A DNA stretch of 51,063 nt from an uncultured Clostridia bacterium (GTDB lineage: Bacteria; Bacillota; Clostridia; Lachnospirales; Lachnospiraceae). Of the stretch, positions 1-8,504 are shown in pieces; positions within the stretch are counted from its first letter, which is position 1, and each line of letters starts with the position of its first letter. The stretch is taken from NCBI GenBank assembly GCA_947385955.1, contig CANDNA010000024.1, positions 1 to 51,063 on the forward strand, in the 5' to 3' direction. Under the pieces are notes generated by a model. That model did not search any database, was not told the DNA's origin, and saw only the letters and a program-made list of their open reading frames with translations. A program made the position numbers and the translations under genes.

Positions 1-51
1 AGCAGAGGACTGAAAATCCTCGTGTCACTGGTTCGATTCCGGTTCTGGGCA
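1..51 (+). tRNA. tRNA-Phe (GAA), 3' part only
   Basis: The window opens inside a tRNA. The anticodon stem GAGGA/TCCTC encloses the loop CTGAAAA, giving anticodon GAA (Phe). The T arm is ACTGG/CCGGT around TTCGATT, followed by the 3' acceptor strand TCTGGGC and discriminator A at 51. CCA is not encoded. The 5' acceptor strand and D arm lie outside the window. Confidence 0.93.
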
Positions 52-88
52 TTTTATTTTGGTTATTCATTTTGTTCCTATATGATAT

Positions 89-161
89 GGGACACTAGCT
101 CAGGTGGTAGAGCACTTGACTTTTAATCAAGTTGTCGGGGGTTCGAGCCCCCCGTGTCTCA
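89..161 (+). tRNA. tRNA-Lys (TTT)
   Basis: A complete cloverleaf can be drawn. The acceptor strands GGGACAC (89-95) and GTGTCTC (154-160) pair with one G-T wobble. The anticodon stem CTTGA/TCAAG holds the loop CTTTTAA, giving anticodon TTT (Lys). The T arm contains GTTCGAG. The discriminator is A161 and CCA is not encoded. It lies 37 nt after the tRNA-Phe end, so the two are probably one transcript ending at the hairpin at 170-213. Confidence 0.95.
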
Positions 162-169
162 GGAATTGC

Positions 170-213
170 AAATACAGGGAAATCATAAAAAGATTATGAT
201 TTCCCTGTATTTT
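170..213. terminator. Bidirectional intrinsic terminator
   Basis: A 19-bp perfect inverted repeat (170-188 with 194-212) has a 5-nt loop, an A-rich 5' side and a T-run on the 3' side, so it can work in both directions. It ends the tRNA transcript on the + strand and the DUF4231 gene on the - strand. The stop codon of that gene (TAA, 196-194) lies inside the 3' arm. Confidence 0.88.
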
Positions 214-565
214 TGTTGTCCTCTTTTTTTGTGCTGTTCATTGTCTGCCATTGATTGGTTTCTGCAGAAATAATCATTTCGATGTTTTTTACAAACAGGT
301 TTTCTATTGTTTCATTACTTTCATTGTAAGGATAGGATTTGGTCAGATATAAATATTTCTGGTGCTTCAGCAATTCACAGGTGGTGCGATAATGGATCCA
401 GTTTTCATGATATTTGAACAGCTTGGTAACGGATTCAATAATCGTAATAATTGCACCGAAAAGTCCGATGATAAATGCAATCGAAACTGATTGTCCCGCA
501 TAAGAGGACAATAAAGGAATCAGGGCAGCCAGTATGATTTCTGCAAGTTGATAAATTTTAAACAT
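194..565 (-). CDS. DUF4231-family two-helix membrane protein
   Basis: Small membrane protein with two hydrophobic segments (about residues 5-23 and 28-45) followed by a soluble tail containing HYRTTCELLKHQKYLYL, which is characteristic of DUF4231. As I recall this family, it belongs to the wider SLATT group of two-helix proteins, some of which are predicted effectors in nucleotide-signalling conflict systems; the role here is unknown. The first ATG is at 565, but the same frame stays open upstream to a stop at 670-668 and reads ..DIQEYIQNRLEDEIKW.., which looks like the usual N-terminal part of the family. No ATG, GTG or TTG occurs in that extension. A GGAGG at 659-655 sits 8 nt before an ATC codon, so a non-standard start (ATC at 646 or ATT at 640) or a damaged 5' end is possible. 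No conflict-system partner was recognised nearby. Confidence 0.75.
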   Translation of the reverse strand: MFKIYQLAEIILAALIPLLSSYAGQSVSIAFIIGLFGAIITIIESVTKLFKYHENWIHYRTTCELLKHQKYLYLTKSYPYNESNETIENLFVKNIEMIISAETNQWQTMNSTKKEDNKNTGKS

Positions 566-918
566 AATCTGACAATGTTTGGATTTTTTGCTGTACCATT
601 TTATTTCATCCTCTAACCGGTTTTGTATGTATTCCTGAATGTCGATAGGATCACCCTCCGTTTCTTTTTACCTGTTGTTTGCTCAGAGCAAAACAGTTTT
701 TGATAGTCTGGCTGGTATTATTTTACTATATTTTGTCTGTTTATGCGAGGGGTTTTAAGTAAAGTATTCTGATTATGTATGTAATAGAACAGTAAAATTC
801 AGAAGAACCAAAGCATATTTTGGGGAGATACGATTTATATTGACAATAAAGTGTATAATTTTCTCATAAAATCTTGCTGCTATCAGAATACTCAAATGGC
901 GGAAAGGAGCATGGAAAT
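566..918. other. Intergenic region between divergent genes
   Basis: This 353-nt AT-rich stretch lies between the DUF4231 gene (-) and the giant YD-like gene (+). Positions 566-667 probably encode the true N-terminus of the DUF4231 protein. The rest holds the candidate promoter of the + strand gene. No RNA gene or further ORF is supported. Confidence 0.6.
840..870 (+). promoter_or_regulatory. Candidate sigma-A promoter of the YD-like gene
   Basis: A perfect -35 TTGACA lies at 840-845. A perfect TATAAT at 854-859 is only 8 nt away and cannot pair with it. A weaker CATAAA at 865-870 has a 19-nt spacer. The exact pairing is therefore unclear, but transcription starting shortly before the start codon at 919 is plausible. 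Confidence 0.4.
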
Positions 919-3900
919 ATGGGAAATAAAATCCGTTCGATGCAAAATAAAATAGAGAGAATTTCAACGCGAATGATTGATTCCGTGGAAAAATCTGTTC
1001 AAAAAGGTAAGAGTGTGGTAAAGGTACGGATGGACACTCTTGGGAGCCATTTCAAAGATGCCATTGATAACAATCATAAAAGAAGCAGTTGGATCAATGT
1101 TACGGTATTATTGACAAATTTTATGGCTCTTCTGGCATATCATTCTATGGATGCTGTGCTGGCAGAGTATCAGGGAACAAAGAGACTTTACTATGCTTCT
1201 ATTATCATTTCTCTGTTTTTAATGCTTGTTTTGATATGGGAATTGGTTTGCTGTCTGGGATATGAGTATATGGTAAAGATACTTTTTTTCATCAAAAATA
1301 AGATGAAAGAAGCCGGTTATTTTTTATACATGCATTTTAGAAAAGTGTGCGTATTTCTGGTGTTATTAAGTGCGATTGGCTTATATATCTGCTTTTGCCC
1401 TGTTACAAGATGTTATGATTCTGTCATTGAAGTCTATGGAATACCAACAGGAGTGGGACAGCCACTGACAGATGAAGAACTGGCCTGCAGATCGGGTTAT
1501 TGGAAAATTGAGAAGTATCCGCTCAGAAAACATATGACACTGACTTATGTGGAACCTTATGGACAGACAGAACTGATGGGCCAGTATTCCACAATGTATG
1601 CCATGCAGCTGTTTCAGCCGCCTGTCCGTGTGGAAATAGACTATAAAAAGACCAAAGAAAATGATAGAAATAAATATCGTTCTTATGGTCAGGAGTCTTA
1701 TCGCGCCGCCAGGGAAAACGGTTTTCTGGAACCTGTACAGATGCTTTATTATAGCAATGGCGGTAAATTATTACTGGAACTTGAGAAAAAGGAGTCAGGT
1801 CAATTTGAAATAATCTCGTATTCTTCTGAGGATAAACCGCAGCTTTTCAATTCCACTCTGTTCCGGATACCGGAAGAACAGACAACAAAAAGTGATATGA
1901 CTTCACAACAGGTTGAAATAGCATATAATGCAAAAGGACTGCCTGAGACGAAACGCCTGCGTGCTCAGACATACAATCTCTATGGAGTGAATGGGGAGCG
2001 TTATGCATACGATGACAGTGGCCGGTTGATTGCACTGTATTATCTTGACAGTAACGGCACTCCGGTTTGTAATAAATCCGGCATTATGATGATTTCCTTC
2101 CAATATGGAGAAGCAGGAAATCTGGAAAAAATCCGGTATTACAGTGATGAAAATGGGACGGAAAAAACAGAAGGGTTTCAGGGTGTTTTTTGTGAAAAGT
2201 TTGTATATGAAGATGGGAATCTGACAGAACGGGAACATTTGGATCGCAGTGAAAACTGGTGTTATGACAACAATGGTGTATACAAATACCTGTATTCCTA
2301 TGGGGATGACGGAGCGCTTGTCAAAGAGGAATTTCTGGGACGAAATGATGGGCCTGTTTATGACAATCGGTATCATAGCCGTTCCATTGGATTTGAAAAA
2401 ACAGGAGAGGGGGATGGGGAAATCATTGCTGTTTCTTTTGATTTTGCCGGCGCCGTATCAGAGGGTGGTAATACTGCAACCTCGGAGACAGCGCAGGAAA
2501 TGACAAGCATGAAAACAGATGAGTATAATGTGGTAAATATCCAATTGTCCAGTTCTGAGAAAGAAAATCAAAAATCGTGGAAAGGTGAATTGCTGTCGAA
2601 TGGCAGAAAAAACAGAAAAAAAGGAATAGCAGGAATGGAAGAAGCGGATTCTAAAAAGAATTATAGTTCCATCTGCTATACAATCAGAGGCGGTTGTATT
2701 TCAAGAATCAGTTATCACAATGCAGAAGGGGCATTGACGCCGAATGAAGAAGGATGTGCCATTAAGAATATCAGCTATGATCATATGCGGAAAACAGAGG
2801 AAAGCTATTGGAGCAGCGATCAGCAAAAGTGTATGATCAGCGGTGGATATGCGGCGATGAAAATTACATATGTGGATGATCAAAGCAATGAAATACAATG
2901 CCTGGAGTATCTGGATGAACAGGGAAAGCTGATTAACAATCAGGAGCTGGGATATGCCAGAGTGGTCTATGAGTACGGTGACAGAGACCGTGGCCAGAGT
3001 GTGCGGCAGTCATATTATGATCAGTTTGGAAAAGCTGTTTTATTGCCGGAACAGGGGTATGCCGGTGTGGAAAATCTATATGATGAAAATGGATTTCTGG
3101 TACAGGAAACCTATTATGATCAGGAAAGAATGTCTGCTTATCGGACCGACTATGGGGTGGCTGAGATACGATACCAATATTCGGACAGCGGGAATCTGAT
3201 CCGTGAATGGTACAATGATGTGAATGGAAATATGATTAACCGGCAGGATACAGGATATGCAGTAAGATATCGGGAATATGAGGCAGGTCAGATCACAGGA
3301 GAACATTATGAAGGACTTCAGGGGCAGACACAGGCTTTGTGTATGGTTTCGGATAAAGTAACAGGAGCCACTGAGATTGTGTATCATTATAAAAATGGCC
3401 TGAAGACAGAGGAGGCTTATTTTGACGGCAATGGGAAGCCGGTGCTGCACAATGAAACCGGATGTGCCAGACGGCAGTATGAGTATAAAGAAGGAATGCT
3501 TTACAAACAGTATTTTTATGGACTGGATGATCAATTGATCCTGCGAAGGGATCTGGGCGCGGCGATCATTAAGACAGAGTATAATGATTCCGGACAGCGT
3601 ATTTCTACTTTTTACTATGGTACAGATGAGCGGCCTGTGATCAGCAGCAAATATAACTGCGCGGGTTTTAAGTATGACTACGATGAAACCAGTGGGAATC
3701 AGACAGACATCTGGTACACAGGATTGGATGGGGCATATATGATTCGTAAGGATCTGGGGTATGCCCAGGTGCATTCAGAATATGATGCCGCAGGAAATGA
3801 GGTAAAAACAGAGTTTTTTGATACGCAGGGAAAGCCTGTGGCCAAAAAAGAAGGGGGATTCGCTTCCTATCAGTCTGTCTATGAAAATGGAGAGTGTGTG

Positions 3901-6900
3901 GAGCGGCATTATTATGATGAAGAGGGAAAGCCTGTACTGCGCAGGGACCGGGGGTATGCTTATTATATAGATACATTTCAGAATGGGAACTGTGTGGAAT
4001 CACGGTATTATGATACGCAGGGGCAACTGATACTCCGCAAAGACCGGGGGTATGCAATCATTAAGAGGGAATATGATACATTGGGCAGGTGTATTTCTGA
4101 GCAGTATTATGGGACAAAGGAGCAGCCTGTGATCAGTACCGAATACCAGTGTGCAGGTTTCCGATATGCTTATGATGAGCGGGGAAATGAAACGGAAATC
4201 AAGTTTACCGGAAGAGACAATAAGCCCATGCTGCGTGGGGATCGGGGATATGCTATTGTAAAGTATGAGTATGATGATCTGGGGCGTCGTGTAAAAGAGC
4301 GCTATTTTGACACAGTGGGAATGCCTGTGATCAGCAGCAAATATCAGTGCGCAGGTTTTGCATATGAATATGATGAAAGAGGAAATGAAACAAAAATAGA
4401 ATACCTGGGAAGCGATGGAAATGGTATGATACGCAGAAACTATGGATATGCTCAGGTATACAAAGAATATGACAGTGCGGGAAATCTGGTCAGTGAAAAA
4501 TATTATGATACCGGAAAGCATGCTGCAATCTGGAAAGAAAGAGGGTATGCAGAGTTCCTGGATATCTATGAAAATGGGAACTGTGTGGAAAGCCGGTATT
4601 ATGATGTGAAAGGCAATCTGGTACTGCGGAAAGATAATGGATGCGCAATAATCAAACGGGAGTATGATACAGTGGGGCGGATGGTTTCCATCCTTTACTA
4701 CGGGACAGAAAATGAGCCGGTTATCAATACAGAGTATCATTGTGCAGGCTTCCGGTATATTTATGACGAAAATGGTAATGAAACGGATGTACAATATATA
4801 GGGCCGGATGGCGGGCTGATGATCCGCACGGATATTGGAAGCGCCGGGATACAATATGAATATGATACCCTGGGACAGGAAGTGAAAGTGAGTTTTCTGG
4901 ATACCAAGGGGAATCTTACGGCCAATAAAGAAGGCGGTTACGCTTACCGGGAACTTACCTATGAGGGGGAAAACAATACAGAGTGTTGTTATTATGATGT
5001 GAATGAGCAGCCGGTATTAAGAAAAGACAGAGGGTACGCGGTTGTTAAATATGAATATGATACACTTGGAAGATGTAGCTCGGAACAGTATTATGACACC
5101 ACAGGAAAGAAGCAGATTGTCAGTACCGAATATCAGTGTGCAGGATTTTTATATACTTATGATGAAAGAGGAAACCAAAATACACTTCATTATTGGGGGC
5201 CGGATGGCAGTATGATATCCCGAATAGGCGGTTATGGGTATGCTCAGGAAACGACAGCATATGACAGCTTCGGGAATCCGGTCAGGGGTTCGTTTCTGGA
5301 CAGGGAAGGGAATCCGACGGTATGGCAGGAACGGGGGTATGCTTCTTATGTGGAGCGCTATGAAAATGGCAGAAGGACAGAAGTACAGTATTGTGATCTG
5401 GAAGGCAATCCGGTACTGCGGAAAGAGTATGGATATGCGACTGTTAAGACGGAATATGATGAGTTTGGTCAGCAAATCTCGGTTTCCTATCTGGGAAAGT
5501 GGGGACAGCCGGTCTTTAACAGGGAAGAGAACTGCGCCGGTTTCCGGTATGCCTATGATGAAAAAGGAAATCAGACCGATATCTGGTATGTGGGCCTGGA
5601 CGGAAAAGCGATGATACGGACAGACCGGGGGTATGCCCATATACATTCAGAGTATGATGATATGGGATATGCGGTAAAAACCTCTTATTTTGATCAGGAG
5701 GAAAATCCTGTGGCAATCAAAGAGGGCGGTTATGCTTCCGTTACCTCTGTATATCAGGATGACCAGTGTGTGGAGGAGCATTATTATGATGTGGAAGGGA
5801 AGCCGATGCTGCGGACAGACCGGGGATACGCGTATTTTAAAGATACATTTGAGAATGGAAGGTGTGTGGAGAACCGGTATTATGATACGCAGGGCGCTTT
5901 GATTCTGCGAAAGGATCTGGGGTGCGCGGTGATCAAACAGGAGTATGATCTGTATGGACAGCGTCTTTCTGTGGCTTATTATGATACAGAGGAACAACCG
6001 GTGATCAGCAGTAAGTATCAATGTGCCGGTTTCCGATATACTTATGATGAAAAAGGAAACCGGACCGATACCTGCTATATCGGACCTGACGGGAATCTGC
6101 TGACGGATGAGGAATTAGGCTATGCACAAATCCATTGGGAATATGATGCTCTGGGACGGGAAATCAGAGAAGAATACCTTGATCCGGATAGAAATCCTGC
6201 GACCGCAATAGATGTTGGCTACGCCGCAGTGGAAACAGCTTACAGGGATGGAAGAATTTCGGAATATCGTTATTATGACAAAGACGGTAAGCTGATATTG
6301 TTGGCGGATGAGGGCTATGCCATCGTTAAATATAAGTACAACAGTATGGGACAGTCAGAGTTTTTTTTCTATTATGACACAGAGGAAAAACCGATTATTG
6401 GAGGTAAATACTGTGCAGGAATGGAATATCGGTATGATGAAAAAGGGAACAGAACTTATATCCGGTATCTTGATCTGGATGGAAAAACGCTTCTGGAACG
6501 GGAGGATTTTGGCGCTTCTCTTTGCTACGCCTGGTTTGATGAGTACGGGAATCTGGCGTGGGAAGGATATTATAAGCAGGTGGACGGAGAGTGGCAGTTG
6601 GTAATCAGAAAGGATGTAGGGTATGCGGGAGTGAGAAATACTTATGAAGGAGGCAATCTGACCAAAGTCGAATATGTGGATGAGCAGAAACAGCCTGTGA
6701 CTTATCAAAGCGGAGGCTATGCCACTGTAATCAATATATACACAGAAGCAGACCAGATCCAGTCAAAGAGCTATTATGATACACAGGGCAATCTGGTCAA
6801 TGGAAGTAATGGATATGCACAGATCCTGTATGAGTATGATGGATCAGGAAATCTTGCAAAACGCATTTGCTACGATCAAAACGGTATGGAAGTAACAGGA

Positions 6901-6903
6901 TAA
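919..6903 (+). CDS. Giant membrane-anchored YD-like repeat protein
   Basis: Protein of 1,994 residues. The start is the ATG at 919, which has AGGAG at 905-909; an in-frame TTG at 874 lacks a ribosome site. A short basic N-terminus is followed by three hydrophobic helices (about residues 60-80, 90-120 and 140-160). The rest is probably outside the membrane. A poorly conserved region with a low-complexity Ser/Glu/Lys linker (about 510-600) leads to about 39 tandem modules of roughly 33 residues from residue ~675 to the end. The module reads approximately GYAxxxxEYDxxGxxxxxxYYDxxGxPVxxxxx, related to the YD repeats of RHS and wall-associated proteins. Unlike RHS toxins, there is no RHS core signature, PAAR domain or variable C-terminal toxin; the protein simply ends in a repeat. 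Adhesion, glycan binding or a surface scaffold are possible roles, but the function is unknown. It has its own candidate promoter and is separated from the next operon. Confidence 0.8.
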   Translation: MGNKIRSMQNKIERISTRMIDSVEKSVQKGKSVVKVRMDTLGSHFKDAIDNNHKRSSWINVTVLLTNFMALLAYHSMDAVLAEYQGTKRLYYASIIISLFLMLVLIWELVCCLGYEYMVKILFFIKNKMKEAGYFLYMHFRKVCVFLVLLSAIGLYICFCPVTRCYDSVIEVYGIPTGVGQPLTDEELACRSGYWKIEKYPLRKHMTLTYVEPYGQTELMGQYSTMYAMQLFQPPVRVEIDYKKTKENDRNKYRSYGQESYRAARENGFLEPVQMLYYSNGGKLLLELEKKESGQFEIISYSSEDKPQLFNSTLFRIPEEQTTKSDMTSQQVEIAYNAKGLPETKRLRAQTYNLYGVNGERYAYDDSGRLIALYYLDSNGTPVCNKSGIMMISFQYGEAGNLEKIRYYSDENGTEKTEGFQGVFCEKFVYEDGNLTEREHLDRSENWCYDNNGVYKYLYSYGDDGALVKEEFLGRNDGPVYDNRYHSRSIGFEKTGEGDGEIIAVSFDFAGAVSEGGNTATSETAQEMTSMKTDEYNVVNIQLSSSEKENQKSWKGELLSNGRKNRKKGIAGMEEADSKKNYSSICYTIRGGCISRISYHNAEGALTPNEEGCAIKNISYDHMRKTEESYWSSDQQKCMISGGYAAMKITYVDDQSNEIQCLEYLDEQGKLINNQELGYARVVYEYGDRDRGQSVRQSYYDQFGKAVLLPEQGYAGVENLYDENGFLVQETYYDQERMSAYRTDYGVAEIRYQYSDSGNLIREWYNDVNGNMINRQDTGYAVRYREYEAGQITGEHYEGLQGQTQALCMVSDKVTGATEIVYHYKNGLKTEEAYFDGNGKPVLHNETGCARRQYEYKEGMLYKQYFYGLDDQLILRRDLGAAIIKTEYNDSGQRISTFYYGTDERPVISSKYNCAGFKYDYDETSGNQTDIWYTGLDGAYMIRKDLGYAQVHSEYDAAGNEVKTEFFDTQGKPVAKKEGGFASYQSVYENGECVERHYYDEEGKPVLRRDRGYAYYIDTFQNGNCVESRYYDTQGQLILRKDRGYAIIKREYDTLGRCISEQYYGTKEQPVISTEYQCAGFRYAYDERGNETEIKFTGRDNKPMLRGDRGYAIVKYEYDDLGRRVKERYFDTVGMPVISSKYQCAGFAYEYDERGNETKIEYLGSDGNGMIRRNYGYAQVYKEYDSAGNLVSEKYYDTGKHAAIWKERGYAEFLDIYENGNCVESRYYDVKGNLVLRKDNGCAIIKREYDTVGRMVSILYYGTENEPVINTEYHCAGFRYIYDENGNETDVQYIGPDGGLMIRTDIGSAGIQYEYDTLGQEVKVSFLDTKGNLTANKEGGYAYRELTYEGENNTECCYYDVNEQPVLRKDRGYAVVKYEYDTLGRCSSEQYYDTTGKKQIVSTEYQCAGFLYTYDERGNQNTLHYWGPDGSMISRIGGYGYAQETTAYDSFGNPVRGSFLDREGNPTVWQERGYASYVERYENGRRTEVQYCDLEGNPVLRKEYGYATVKTEYDEFGQQISVSYLGKWGQPVFNREENCAGFRYAYDEKGNQTDIWYVGLDGKAMIRTDRGYAHIHSEYDDMGYAVKTSYFDQEENPVAIKEGGYASVTSVYQDDQCVEEHYYDVEGKPMLRTDRGYAYFKDTFENGRCVENRYYDTQGALILRKDLGCAVIKQEYDLYGQRLSVAYYDTEEQPVISSKYQCAGFRYTYDEKGNRTDTCYIGPDGNLLTDEELGYAQIHWEYDALGREIREEYLDPDRNPATAIDVGYAAVETAYRDGRISEYRYYDKDGKLILLADEGYAIVKYKYNSMGQSEFFFYYDTEEKPIIGGKYCAGMEYRYDEKGNRTYIRYLDLDGKTLLEREDFGASLCYAWFDEYGNLAWEGYYKQVDGEWQLVIRKDVGYAGVRNTYEGGNLTKVEYVDEQKQPVTYQSGGYATVINIYTEADQIQSKSYYDTQGNLVNGSNGYAQILYEYDGSGNLAKRICYDQNGMEVTG
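2947..6900 (+). repeat. About 39 YD-like modules with a 4-5 module super-repeat
   Basis: Each module begins with G[YC]A or CAGF and is about 100 bp long. The module type carrying CAGF[RKAL]Y.YDE recurs eight times, with its Cys codon at 3658, 4150, 4348, 4741, 5137, 5533, 6022 and 6412. The intervals are 492, 198, 393, 396, 396, 489 and 390 bp, that is 164, 66, 131, 132, 132, 163 and 130 residues, or 5, 2, 4, 4, 4, 5 and 4 modules. The preceding module of most units ends in PVIS.. before the Cys. The pattern indicates growth by duplication of multi-module blocks rather than of single modules. Confidence 0.85.
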
Positions 6904-6932
6904 GCAGTCAGTGAAGAGGCCGTTTTCAAGGA

Positions 6933-6961
6933 TTGACAGATCGGTATGGCTGTGATAAAAT
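6933..6961 (+). promoter_or_regulatory. Sigma-A type promoter of the HD/tcdA genes
   Basis: TTGACA at 6933-6938, a 17-nt spacer and TAAAAT at 6956-6961. It lies 30 nt after the stop of the giant repeat gene and 31 nt before the start codon of the HD-domain gene, so the latter starts a new transcription unit. Confidence 0.75.
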
Positions 6962-6992
6962 CCCGGAAAATGGCAGGGGAGGAAAGGAAAAG

Positions 6993-7580
6993 ATGAAAGA
7001 ATACATAAGTCGGGAAGATGCGTGGAATTTACTGAGAACCTACAATCGGGAAGCGTTTCATTTGCAGCATGCGTTGACCGTGGAGGGTGTGATGCAGTGG
7101 TATGCACGGGAACTGGGATACGGAGAGGATGCAGAGTATTGGGGGATTGTGGGGCTTTTGCATGATATCGACTTTGAGCAGTATCCGGATCAGCACTGTG
7201 TGAAGGCTCGGGAGCTGCTTTCGAAAGCCGGTGTGGGGGAGGATATCATCCATGCGGTATGCAGTCATGGGTATGGACTGACGGTGGATGTGAAACCGGA
7301 GCATGAAATGGAAAAAGTACTGTATGCCGTGGACGAGCTGACCGGGCTGATCTGGGCGGCAGCATTGATTCGCCCTTCCAAAAGTGTGCAGGATATGGAA
7401 GTAAAATCGTTAAAGAAAAAATATAAGACGAGCAGTTTCGCAGCAGGCTGTTCCAGAGATGTGATTGAAAAGGGAGCAGATATGCTGGGATGGGAGCTGC
7501 CGGTTCTGCTGGAAAAAACGCTGCATGCAATGCAGTCCTGTGAACAGTCAGTACAGGATGGAATGAAAACGGTGCAGTAA
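6993..7580 (+). CDS. HD-domain protein, probable metal-dependent phosphohydrolase
   Basis: The protein has 195 residues. The start is the ATG at 6993 behind GGGGAGGAAAGG; an in-frame TTG at 6933 falls within the -35 box and is rejected. The HD superfamily metal site is visible as His in FHLQHALTVEG (about residues 26-30), the doublet in LLHDIDFEQYP (about 55-58) and a later His in CSHGYG. Members of this compact HD group hydrolyse phosphate esters of nucleotides or related compounds, but the substrate cannot be told from sequence. It precedes tcdA by 17 nt and is probably co-transcribed with it. A different HD protein lies 3 kb downstream (10386-10868). Confidence 0.85.
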   Translation: MKEYISREDAWNLLRTYNREAFHLQHALTVEGVMQWYARELGYGEDAEYWGIVGLLHDIDFEQYPDQHCVKARELLSKAGVGEDIIHAVCSHGYGLTVDVKPEHEMEKVLYAVDELTGLIWAAALIRPSKSVQDMEVKSLKKKYKTSSFAAGCSRDVIEKGADMLGWELPVLLEKTLHAMQSCEQSVQDGMKTVQ

Positions 7581-7597
7581 GCGCAGGGAGAGGACAT

Positions 7598-8401
7598 ATG
7601 CCGGAGCGGTTTTCGAGAACAGAGCAGTTGTTTGGCAGAGAAAATATGGAGCATCTTAAAAAAGCAAGGGTGGCGGTATTTGGCATCGGAGGCGTAGGCG
7701 GCTATGTGGTGGAAGCATTGGCCAGGAGCGGTGTGGGAACACTGGCTTTGATCGACAATGATGTGGTCTGTGAAAGCAATATCAACAGGCAGATTATTGC
7801 CACCACCAAAACGGTGGGCAGGTATAAGGTGGATGTGGCAAAGGAACGGATTCTGGAGATCAATCCGGATGCGGCGGTGCATACGTATCAGCTTTTTTAC
7901 CTGCCGGAAACCGCAGAGCAGTTTGCCTTTTCCGAATATGATTATGTGGTGGATGCCATTGATACCGTGGCGGGGAAGCTGGCATTGGCGCAGCAGGCGG
8001 CATTGTATAAAGTACCGCTGATCAGTTGCATGGGGACAGGCAATAAGATGGACCCGTCTGCATTCCAGGTGGCAGACATTTTCGAAACTTCAGTCTGTCC
8101 ACTGGCCAGGGTGATGCGAAGGGAACTGAAAAAGAGAGGTATCTGCCATCTGAAGGTGGTGTATTCTACAGAAAATCCGATGGCAGGATTTGCGGATGTG
8201 GACAGGGAGGAGAAAGCAGAACAGAATGCGGAAAACGGGTCAGAGGCAGGACAGCATCGGGAAAAACGTCCGCCGGGCAGCAATGCTTTTGTACCCGCTG
8301 CCGCGGGACTGGTACTGGCCGGTGAGGTAATCCGGGATTTGCTGCTGCCAAAAGAACCGAACAGGAGGCTTTCAGCGGGAGCAGAAAGCCGGAAGTGTTA
8401 A
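7598..8401 (+). CDS. tcdA: tRNA threonylcarbamoyladenosine dehydratase TcdA
   Basis: E1/ThiF-like enzyme that, in characterised members, cyclises t6A37 of ANN-decoding tRNAs to ct6A in an ATP-dependent reaction. The N-terminal signature RFSRTEQLFG is typical of TcdA, followed by the nucleotide-binding loop GIGGVGGYV (about residues 28-36), the LIDNDVVCESNINRQ segment that holds the adenylate-binding residues, and DAIDTVAGK (about 127-135). The CMGTGNKMDPS and CPLARVMR segments also match the family. The length (267 residues) is normal. The C-terminal part contains a Glu/Gln-rich insertion (about 208-226) before the final helix. Start ATG at 7598 follows AGGGAGAGG. Confidence 0.93.
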   Translation: MPERFSRTEQLFGRENMEHLKKARVAVFGIGGVGGYVVEALARSGVGTLALIDNDVVCESNINRQIIATTKTVGRYKVDVAKERILEINPDAAVHTYQLFYLPETAEQFAFSEYDYVVDAIDTVAGKLALAQQAALYKVPLISCMGTGNKMDPSAFQVADIFETSVCPLARVMRRELKKRGICHLKVVYSTENPMAGFADVDREEKAEQNAENGSEAGQHREKRPPGSNAFVPAAAGLVLAGEVIRDLLLPKEPNRRLSAGAESRKC

Positions 8402-8440
8402 ATTACGGAAAAAATTCCAGTATTATTTTATTTCTTTTTA

Positions 8441-8468
8441 TTGTCTTTATATGCAAAAGCATATAAAA
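8441..8468 (+). promoter_or_regulatory. Promoter with overlapping inverted repeat, upstream of the L,D-transpeptidase
   Basis: TTGTCT (8441-8446), a 16-nt spacer and TATAAA (8463-8468) form a reasonable sigma-A promoter. The spacer and the -10 element are covered by a perfect 9-bp inverted repeat, TTTATATGC-AAAA-GCATATAAA (8446-8467). This could be an operator for a dimeric regulator; the regulator is unknown. Confidence 0.55.
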
Positions 8469-8504
8469 TAGAAAACAGAAATACATTTAAACTGGGTGAT
8501 TCAT

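Noticed and set aside
1-161. tRNA genes as an integration site for a mobile element covering the following genes
   Set aside because: No integrase, no repeated tRNA 3' end and no element-like gene content was seen downstream.
1903-6708. Many long reading frames on the opposite strand of the giant repeat gene, up to 284 codons
   Set aside because: They are periodic by-products of the repeated DNA, lack ribosome sites and family motifs, and are fully covered by the well-supported + strand gene.
919-6903. RHS-type polymorphic toxin
   Set aside because: YD-like repeats are present, but there is no RHS core motif, no PAAR or secretion domain, no variable C-terminal toxin and no small immunity gene downstream; the next gene is an HD protein with its own promoter.
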